Part shown: one piece after another, positions 7,620 to 11,808 of the stretch
Numbering within the stretch: the stretch's first letter is position 1
How the letters are laid out: every line of letters starts with the position of its first letter
Source of the DNA: Clostridia bacterium
Lineage (GTDB): Bacteria; Bacillota; Clostridia; Oscillospirales; Acutalibacteraceae
NCBI GenBank assembly: GCA_900757335.1
Contig: CAAENL010000031.1
Span: 1-11,808, forward strand
Reading direction: 5' to 3'
DNA length: 11,808 nucleotides
Made by a program: the position numbers and the translations under genes
Notes under the pieces: model-generated
Seen by the model: only the letters and a program-made list of their open reading frames with translations
The model's database searches: none
What the model was told of the DNA's origin: nothing

Positions 7620-7949
7620 ATGCAAATTAATGCCGGAGTTTTTAATAAGAAGATACAAGTAATAAGATACGAAATCACAAAAGATTCTGACGGCTTTGAA
7701 GCCAAGACAGAAATCACGGTTTTAAACACTTGGGCGCAAGTAACAAATATCAGAGGAACAGAGCTTTTGCGGTCAAACTCGGATTTTTCGGAAGTTAAAA
7801 CAAGGTTTTTGATACGCACACCAAAAGCAGAAATCACAAAAGATATGGTAATTAAATTTAAAGGTAACTCATATAACATAACGTATGTTAATGACTACAA
7901 CTATAACAAAAAATATACCGAAATAATCACGGAGCTGGTGGTTAAATAA
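7620..7949 (+). CDS. Head closure / head-tail adaptor protein
   Basis: The 109-residue, beta-rich protein matches the phage head-tail adaptor family (SPP1 gp16-like). Supporting segments are 'GVFNKKIQVIRYE..KDSDGFE' (about 6-27), 'TWAQVTNIRGTELLRS' (about 37-52), 'VKTRFLIRTPKAEITKDMVIKFKG' (about 59-82), and a closing 'YNITYVNDYNYNKKYTEIITELV'. It plugs the connector after DNA filling and accepts the tail. I start it at ATG 7620, since GTGAGGTGG (7606-7614) before it is a strong ribosome site and the in-frame GTG at 7611 falls inside that site. Its TAA overlaps the next ATG (TAATG). Confidence 0.85.
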   Translation: MQINAGVFNKKIQVIRYEITKDSDGFEAKTEITVLNTWAQVTNIRGTELLRSNSDFSEVKTRFLIRTPKAEITKDMVIKFKGNSYNITYVNDYNYNKKYTEIITELVVK

Positions 7950-8338
7950 TGGCGGAGCTTAGCTTTTCTATGGATATAAATTCAATAATTCCCAAAGGTT
8001 TAAATGATGAAAATCTTACAATTGAAATGATTAAAGCAGGTCAAAAAGTAATGCAAAGTTCAATCAAGAGTGCAGCCTCAAGACACAGAAAAACAGGCAG
8101 TATGGCGAGCTCTGTAAAATGTTCTAAGCCTGTTATTAACCGAAGTGGAGATGCCGTTGGTAGAGTTAAATTCTACGGAAAAGACAAAAACGGAATGCAA
8201 AACTGGTACAAAGCAATTTGGATTGAATACGGTACCAAACATCAAAGCGCTCAGCCTTTTGTCAGACCCGCTATTAAAGGAGCCGAAGGCAGTATTAGAT
8301 CTTCAATGGAAAGAGTTTTTAATGAGAAAGTGAAGTGA
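7949..8338 (+). CDS. HK97 gp10-like neck/tail-completion protein
   Basis: The 129-residue protein begins in the TAATG overlap with the adaptor gene. The family features are 'MIKAGQKVMQSSIKSAASRHRKTGSMASSV' (about 27-56), where the basic 'R..TG.....S' stretch is typical, a middle 'VGRVKFYGKDKNG', and 'AIWIEYGTKHQSAQPFVRPAIKGAE' (about 89-113), whose E-Y-G-T....P-x-x-R-P-A pattern is the hallmark of gp10-type proteins. It lies at the head-tail junction in this gene order. Its TGA stop (8336-8338) is overlapped by an in-frame GTG of the next reading frame. Confidence 0.88.
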   Translation: MAELSFSMDINSIIPKGLNDENLTIEMIKAGQKVMQSSIKSAASRHRKTGSMASSVKCSKPVINRSGDAVGRVKFYGKDKNGMQNWYKAIWIEYGTKHQSAQPFVRPAIKGAEGSIRSSMERVFNEKVK

Positions 8339-8343
8339 TATAA

Positions 8344-8682
8344 ATTAATATAAATCCAATTATAGAAACCGCATTTTCAAATTTTATAGTCGGCGGAAAA
8401 GTAATCCCAATTTCATTTTTGAACTATACGGGCAACTCAGATATTTACCTCACATATTACACTTGGTTTGATAAACCCGAAAATTTTTATGACGATGAAA
8501 ATCATGCCGAGATAGCTTTTGGCACAATTGACATTTATTCAAAAGGCAATTTTAAAAATATTTTGGAAGAAATAAAAACAAAATTAAAAGAAAACGGATT
8601 TACATGGACAGATAACGGCCCCGAAACTTATGAGCAAGACACGGGCTATTATCACGTTCCTGTAAATTTTTGTTATTCGTAA
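8344..8682 (+). CDS. Probable tail terminator / completion protein (start codon unclear)
   Basis: The frame is open from 8344 to TAA 8680-8682 and encodes 112 residues. The beginning, 'NPIIETAFSNF..GGKVIPISFLNYTG', and the later 'YYTWFDKPENFYDDENHAEIAFGTIDIYSKG' and 'GFTWTDNGPETYEQDTGYYHVPVNF' resemble the small proteins between gp10-like and major tail genes that cap the tail tube (HK97 gp11/DUF3168-like role). No ATG, GTG or TTG occurs in frame from 8344 until TTG 8419, which would lose 25 coding-looking residues and has no ribosome site. An in-frame GTG at 8335 overlaps the previous stop (GTGA) but is followed by ATA and then TAA 8341-8343. Either ATT 8344 initiates, or a nonsense change hit the third codon. 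The role rests on gene order and weak resemblance. Confidence 0.7.
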   Translation: MNINPIIETAFSNFIVGGKVIPISFLNYTGNSDIYLTYYTWFDKPENFYDDENHAEIAFGTIDIYSKGNFKNILEEIKTKLKENGFTWTDNGPETYEQDTGYYHVPVNFCYS

Positions 8683-8703
8683 ATTTAAGGAGGATTTTTT
8701 ATT

Positions 8704-9549
8704 ATGGCTGGAATAGGCTTAAAAAGTTTTAAATATGCAAAACTTAATTCAGACGGAGCAACTTATGGAACTATAAAAACACTTGCGGGAGCGATTGAAT
8801 GCAAAGTAACACTTGATTTGTCAGAGGCTTCGCTTTATGCCGATGACGCACTTCGAGAACAAGTTTCTCTATTTAAAAGTGGCACTTTAACCGCCGGAAT
8901 AGATGATGACGATGACACAGTATTTGCGGAACTTCTCGGCAAAACAACAGATGCAGGCACGGGAATCGTAACATCAAACACGGAAGATACACCGATATAT
9001 GTGGGCTTTGGCCATATTATACCGAAGATTGTTAGCGGAGTTAAAAAATACAAGGTAGAGTTTTTCCCGAAAGTTAAGTTTAAGCCGTTTATGGCAGACG
9101 CCAAGACAAAAGGCGATAATTTAGAATTTACAACTCCGTCTGTGGAAGCCACAATTTTTGAAAATGATAATGGCGATTGGGAAAAACACGGAATTTATGC
9201 GTCAGAATCGGCGGCTGTTTCGGCATTAAATGCTATGTTTACCCAAAGTACAGCCACGCTCCAAATTACAACACAACCCCAAGATGCAAGCGTGACAGAA
9301 GGCGCTGTTTCGGGAAGCTTGTCGGTAACTGCTTCGGCATCTTCGGGAACAATCAATTACCAATGGTATGAAAACAGCATTTACTCCAATTTAGGTGGTA
9401 CGGAAATAAGCGGAGCAAATACCTCAAGCTTTACAATTCCTACCACTTTAACAGCTGCAAATAGTCCAAAATATTATTACTGTGTTTTAAGCCATGCAAG
9501 CGCACCGAGCGTGGTCACTAATGTTGCCAAAGTTACTATTTCAAGTTAA
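8704..9549 (+). CDS. Major tail tube protein with C-terminal Ig-like domain
   Basis: The protein has 281 residues. Residues 1-180 are the tube domain: 'GLKSFKYAKLNSDGATYGTIKTLAGAIE' at the N-terminus, 'LYADDALREQVSLFKSGTLTAGIDD' (about 44-68), 'YVGFGHIIPKIVSGVKKYKVEFFPKVKF' (about 99-126) and 'DGDW'-like 'NDNGDWEKH' near 155. Residues about 186-281 form a separate Ig-like beta sandwich: 'ITTQPQDASVTEG', 'INYQWYEN' with Trp221, and 'YYYCVLSHAS' with Cys260. Such domains are displayed on tail tubes of some siphophages and may bind cell-surface sugars weakly. The start is ATG 8704 after TTAAGGAGGA (8686-8695). This is the first gene of the tail block. Confidence 0.9.
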   Translation: MAGIGLKSFKYAKLNSDGATYGTIKTLAGAIECKVTLDLSEASLYADDALREQVSLFKSGTLTAGIDDDDDTVFAELLGKTTDAGTGIVTSNTEDTPIYVGFGHIIPKIVSGVKKYKVEFFPKVKFKPFMADAKTKGDNLEFTTPSVEATIFENDNGDWEKHGIYASESAAVSALNAMFTQSTATLQITTQPQDASVTEGAVSGSLSVTASASSGTINYQWYENSIYSNLGGTEISGANTSSFTIPTTLTAANSPKYYYCVLSHASAPSVVTNVAKVTISS

Positions 9550-9563
9550 TTGGAGGTAAATTT

Positions 9564-9938
9564 ATGATTGATAAAATCACTTATCTTGAAACCGATTCGG
9601 AGAAATTTCCGCTCGCATTTACGCTCAACGTAATGGAGGCACTTCAAGAGGAATATGGAACGCTTTCGGAGTGGTCGGAGCTTATCAGAAACCAAAAAGA
9701 GCCAAACATTAAAGCTTTAAAATTCTTTATTACCGAAGCAATCAACGAAGGAATTGACATTGAAAATGAAAAATCAGACGAAAAAAGAGCTCCAATAACC
9801 TCAGCTAAAGCGGGGCGAATTATAACCGAAATAGGATTTCAAAAAGTCGCTAAAACCATAAATAAAATGGTAAGTGAAAGCGTAAAGACTAAAGAAAATT
9901 CAAAAAACGTAAAAGCCACGAAGAATCAGGCAGTATAA
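9564..9938 (+). CDS. Tail assembly chaperone, short form (gpG-like)
   Basis: The 124-residue protein starts at ATG 9564 behind TTGGAGG. It has a helical N-terminal domain ('FPLAFTLNVMEALQEEYGTLSEW' about 13-35, 'IKALKFFITEAINEGID' about 49-65) and a charged Lys/Glu-rich C-terminus, typical of gpG-like chaperones that coat the tape measure protein during tail assembly. It lies between the major tail protein and the tape measure gene, the fixed place for this function. Most ribosomes end at TAA 9936-9938; a minority should shift frame at 9902-9908 to make the longer form. Both products are needed in a set ratio in phage lambda. Confidence 0.88.
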   Translation: MIDKITYLETDSEKFPLAFTLNVMEALQEEYGTLSEWSELIRNQKEPNIKALKFFITEAINEGIDIENEKSDEKRAPITSAKAGRIITEIGFQKVAKTINKMVSESVKTKENSKNVKATKNQAV

Positions 9939-10135
9939 TCGATTTTTCGTGGATATTATTTGTCGGAACAAAAATGCTTGGCTTCACAGAAAAGGAAGTT
10001 GGGCATTTCACATTTAAAAAATGGACTTTACTATATGAACACTTTAAGTGCTACCACAATTTTTTTATGAAACAAGCCCTTTTTAAAGAAGAAAAAACCA
10101 CTCATCAAAGTAGTGATGAATGGTTGACTAATTAG
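9564..10135 (+). CDS. Tail assembly chaperone, -1 frameshift fusion (gpGT-like)
   Basis: A -1 shift at 9902-9908 joins the first 115 codons to an open frame ending with TAG 10133-10135, giving about 190 residues. The second part contains 'IIDFSWILFVGTKMLGFTEKEVGHFTFKKWTLLYEHF', the conserved T-domain pattern of siphophage chaperones ('W..L..G...LG.T..EV'), followed by a basic, poorly conserved tail. It has no start codon or ribosome site of its own near its beginning, so translation by frameshift is the natural reading. In lambda the GT form links the chaperone to the major tail protein and is absent from the virion. The abortive-infection cassette starts immediately after this stop. Confidence 0.87.
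9902..9952 (+). promoter_or_regulatory. Programmed -1 frameshift signal
   Basis: The slippery heptamer A AAA AAC (9902-9908) is in the correct phase for the chaperone frame (AAA at 9903, AAC at 9906). After a 7-nt spacer, CCACGAAGAATC (9916-9927) pairs with GATTTTTCGTGG (9941-9952) to form a 12-bp stem with one G·U pair and a 13-nt loop. The zero-frame stop codon (9936-9938) lies in the loop. All three parts of a classical -1 frameshift element are present; the efficiency is unknown. Confidence 0.9.
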
Positions 10136-10141
10136 TGCAAT

Positions 10142-10170
10142 TTGACATAAATATACAATCGGTTTACAAT
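10142..10170 (+). promoter_or_regulatory. Sigma-A-type promoter, upstream of abi cassette (distal)
   Basis: The -35 TTGACA (10142-10147) and -10 TACAAT (10165-10170) are separated by 17 bases, which is near-consensus. Transcription would begin around 10177, about 150 bases before the abi start codon. It starts only 7 bases after the chaperone stop, so it belongs to the inserted cassette rather than to the late operon. Confidence 0.65.
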
Positions 10171-10205
10171 GTAGTAGAATGCTTTTAGAAAATATAAAAA
10201 ATTGT

Positions 10206-10235
10206 TTGACAAATTATACGCACTGAGTGTATAAT
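10206..10235 (+). promoter_or_regulatory. Sigma-A-type promoter, proximal, for the small RNA and abi gene
   Basis: A perfect -35 TTGACA (10206-10211) and a perfect -10 TATAAT (10230-10235) are separated by 18 bases. The expected start point is near 10242-10244, placing the structured RNA at the very 5' end of the transcript. Such a host-type promoter inside a phage late operon suggests expression in the lysogenic state. It is the second of two tandem promoters. Confidence 0.8.
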
Positions 10236-10242
10236 GATATTA

Positions 10243-10309
10243 ATAGGGCTCCCTACACCTCTCCACATTTTTAAAGTGTGTGATGTGCCCCAGAGGGAGA
10301 CATTTTTTT
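10243..10309 (+). ncRNA. Structured small RNA upstream of abi gene (candidate abiF-type RNA)
   Basis: The predicted transcript runs about 65 nt from the proximal promoter to a T-run. CTCCCT (10249-10254) pairs with AGGGAG (10294-10299). Inside, CACATTT (10264-10270) can pair with AAGTGTG (10274-10280). GGG (10246-10248) can pair with CCC (10288-10290), which would cross the outer stem and make a pseudoknot. I recall a conserved structured RNA class (the 'abiF motif') located before Abi_2-family genes, and this fits in position and size; I could not check it against the published model. It may neutralise the HEPN protein, as RNA antitoxins do, or simply attenuate transcription. The structure is visible; the function is inferred. 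Confidence 0.65.
10249..10309 (+). terminator. Terminator-like end of the small RNA (attenuator before abi)
   Basis: The outer stem of the small RNA (CTCCCT/AGGGAG, closing at 10299) is followed by ACA and then seven T (10303-10309). This resembles an intrinsic terminator with a weak, interrupted stem. It lies 19 bases before the abi start codon, so only read-through transcripts would carry the gene, which would give excess small RNA over abi mRNA. Confidence 0.5.
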
Positions 10310-10327
10310 GTAAAAAGAGGATTTATA

Positions 10328-11194
10328 TTGAATATTACAAAAAAGTTTGCTACATTTGATGAGCAGCTGGAATTTATAGAAAACAAAGGGTTTAAAGTAT
10401 CTGATCGAGAAGAGTGTTTAAATTTTCTTAAAAGAGTTAACTATTATGATATTTCTGCTTATTTTTTGCCTTTTAGGAATTCAGATCATACTATTCAAAA
10501 AGGTATAGAGTTCAAAAGGATTTATAAAATTTATGAATTCGATAAAAAGATAAGAAGTCTAATATTTTCTGTTATTGAGGAAATTGAGCTGTATCTAAGA
10601 ACACAGCTTGCGTATTATCATGCTGAAAAATATGGAGCACTGGGTTACAAAAATAAAGGAAATTTCAGTGAATTTCATGACCATCAAGAATTTTTGACAA
10701 GAATTAAATATGAGTGCATAAAAAGAAATAATAAAAATGCTGTAATTGTACATCATAATGAGAAATATAATGGACAGATTCCTATTTGGGTACTCGTTTC
10801 GTTTTTTTCAATCGGTACTTTGTCGAGATTTTATGGTAATATGAAAACATCAGATAAGAAAGTAATTGCAAAAAATTTATATTCAACAAAGCTAAAACTC
10901 TTGGAAAGTTGGCTTAAATGTCTAACAGTTTTAAGAAATAAATGTGCTCACTATTCCAGACTATATTTTTTGAAATTTTCTAATTATCCTAAATTACCTA
11001 AAAATTCTAATTTGGAAACAAATTCCAGACTTTTTGGACAGTTATTAGTGTTAAAGTTTTTACACATAAATGATAATTCTTGGAATAATAATTTTCTTAT
11101 ATCCTTGGAATCTTTGCTTGAAGAATATTCTAAATATATAAGATTTATGGATATAGGATTTCCTGATAATTGGAAAGAAACTTTAAGTAAATAA
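10328..11194 (+). CDS. Abortive infection protein, Abi_2 family (AbiD/AbiF-like HEPN)
   Basis: The protein has 288 residues from TTG 10328, which follows AAAAAGAGGA (10311-10320) with 7-base spacing. The in-frame ATG at 10280 falls inside the small RNA and lacks a ribosome site. The N-terminus ('FATFDEQLEFIENKGF', then 'FLKRVNYYDISAYFLPFR' at 33-50) is typical of Abi_2 proteins. EEIELYLRTQLAYYH (84-98) holds an R-x6-H pair, and LRNKCAHYSRLY (202-213) holds R203-x4-H208, the HEPN ribonuclease signature. 'IPIWVLVSFFSIGTLSRFY' (151-169) is another family segment. Such proteins act as toxins that cut RNA and stop phage growth. The gene is AT-rich (about 25% GC in three hand-counted 60-base blocks) compared with its neighbours. 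AbiD and AbiF cannot be told apart with certainty here. Confidence 0.88.
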   Translation: MNITKKFATFDEQLEFIENKGFKVSDREECLNFLKRVNYYDISAYFLPFRNSDHTIQKGIEFKRIYKIYEFDKKIRSLIFSVIEEIELYLRTQLAYYHAEKYGALGYKNKGNFSEFHDHQEFLTRIKYECIKRNNKNAVIVHHNEKYNGQIPIWVLVSFFSIGTLSRFYGNMKTSDKKVIAKNLYSTKLKLLESWLKCLTVLRNKCAHYSRLYFLKFSNYPKLPKNSNLETNSRLFGQLLVLKFLHINDNSWNNNFLISLESLLEEYSKYIRFMDIGFPDNWKETLSK

Positions 11195-11204
11195 AAATGT
11201 GTGT

Positions 11205-11233
11205 AAGCATTTCAGAAATGAAGTGCTTTTTTT
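11205..11233 (+). terminator. Intrinsic terminator after abi gene
   Basis: AAGCATTTCA (11205-11214) pairs with TGAAGTGCTT (11219-11228) to give a 10-bp stem with one G·U pair, closed by a GAAA tetraloop and followed by T to 11233. This strong terminator closes the abi cassette 26 bases before the tape measure gene. Late transcription from upstream must pass it, by antitermination or read-through, to express the tape measure gene. Confidence 0.88.
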
Positions 11234-11259
11234 GTTTATATTTTTTGGGGGTGATGAAA

Positions 11260-11808
11260 ATGTCAAGTTCAAACACATTCGGAGGAACAATAAAGCTCGA
11301 GGGCGAAAAGGAATATAGAAAAGCAATATCGCAGATAAATTCAGACTTAAAAGTTTTAGCTTCGGAAATGGGAAAAGTAACAGCGGAATTCGGAAAAAAC
11401 AATAATTCTGTTTCTTCTCTGTCTTCGCAAAGTAAAGTTTTAAATGAACAAATTAAAAATCAAAAAGAAAAAATTGCAACTTTAAAGGGAGCACTTGAGG
11501 AAGCAAGCGAAAAATACGGCGAAAACGATAAACGAACAAATAATTGGAGAACATCACTTAACAAAGCAGAAACTGAACTTACAAAAATGGAGAAAAATTT
11601 AAGTGATGTAAATTCTGAAATGACTAAATGTGGGTCGCCCCTTGAGAAACTAACGGCTAAAATTTCTGAACAGGAAAATGAGCTAAAATCATTACAAACA
11701 GAATATAAGAATGTAGTTTTAGAACAAGGTAAAAATTCTACCGAGGCCAAAGAACTTGCAGGCCAAATAAAAAATTTAAACGGCGATATAAAAGAAAACA
11801 AAGACAAA
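11260..11808 (+). CDS. Tail tape measure protein (5' part, truncated by window edge)
   Basis: The frame is open from ATG 11260 to the window end, giving 183 residues of a protein that sets tail length and is ejected with the DNA. The N-terminus, 'GGTIKLEGEKEYRKAISQINSDLKVLASEMGKVTAEFGKN' (about 8-47), is the characteristic opening of Firmicutes tape measure proteins. Residues about 55-183 are a long coiled coil rich in Lys, Glu, Gln and Leu ('QSKVLNEQIKNQKEKIATLKGALEEA', 'LTAKISEQENELKSLQTEYKN'). The ribosome site GGGGGTGA (11247-11254) is best spaced for ATG 11260; the in-frame GTG 11251 and ATG 11254 overlap or abut it. The gene normally follows the tail chaperone directly; here the abi cassette intervenes. 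Confidence 0.9.
   Translation, partial: MSSSNTFGGTIKLEGEKEYRKAISQINSDLKVLASEMGKVTAEFGKNNNSVSSLSSQSKVLNEQIKNQKEKIATLKGALEEASEKYGENDKRTNNWRTSLNKAETELTKMEKNLSDVNSEMTKCGSPLEKLTAKISEQENELKSLQTEYKNVVLEQGKNSTEAKELAGQIKNLNGDIKENKDK

Noticed and set aside
9177..9371. Plus-strand 64-codon frame inside the major tail protein gene
   Set aside because: It is a shadow frame wholly inside the tail protein coding sequence, with no ribosome site and no recognisable pattern.
10280..10327. ATG start for the abi protein giving 16 extra residues
   Set aside because: It falls within the structured RNA and before its T-run, lacks a ribosome site, and the extra residues do not resemble the family.
1..11808. CRISPR arrays, tRNA genes, insertion sequences, integrase or attachment sites
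   Set aside because: Reading through the window I saw no regularly spaced repeats, no tRNA-like cloverleaf, no transposase or integrase coding sequence and no paired terminal repeats around the abi cassette.

Overview
The window is the packaging, head and start of the tail region of an HK97-like, probably cos-type, tailed phage (siphovirus morphology) or a prophage of that kind. Every gene lies on the + strand and most are packed tightly, with overlaps or very short gaps. Base composition is AT-rich, the Shine-Dalgarno sites are strong (GGAGG/AGGTG types) and TTG/GTG starts are common. The protein families are typical of low-GC Firmicutes, most likely a Clostridia/Tissierellia-type anaerobe. 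No host gene is in view, so the host is an inference and an integrated or a free phage genome would look the same here.

Layout: the 3' end of an HNH endonuclease (2-310); a 111-base non-coding gap with C-rich tracts and a palindrome that is a reasonable cos candidate (311-421); a ParB-like domain protein and an overlapping C5-cytosine DNA methyltransferase (422-1925); small and large terminase (1930-3976); portal, S78-type prohead protease and HK97-fold major capsid protein (4000-7080); a small head-fiber-type protein (7098-7316); the neck series of gp6-like connector, head closure protein, HK97 gp10-like protein and tail terminator (7313-8682); a major tail protein with a C-terminal Ig-like domain (8704-9549); and the two-frame tail assembly chaperone (9564-10135). 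The chaperone carries a textbook -1 frameshift signal: A AAA AAC, a 7-nt spacer and a 12-bp hairpin. The tape measure protein begins at 11260 and runs off the end.

The most interesting part is 10136-11233, an independent cassette inserted between the tail chaperone and the tape measure gene. It holds two tandem consensus sigma-A-type promoters, a short structured RNA of about 65 nt ending in a hairpin plus T-run, a gene for an Abi_2/AbiD/AbiF-family HEPN protein (10328-11194), and its own strong terminator. It is more AT-rich than its neighbours. It looks like an anti-phage or superinfection-exclusion 'moron', with an RNA-plus-HEPN-toxin architecture resembling RNA-antitoxin systems.

Two essential morphogenesis genes have no ATG/GTG/TTG at the expected N-terminus: the large terminase, and the probable tail terminator. 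In both, the first usable codon is ATT just at or after the upstream stop. This means either rare AUU initiation coupled to the upstream gene or small lesions that make the phage defective.
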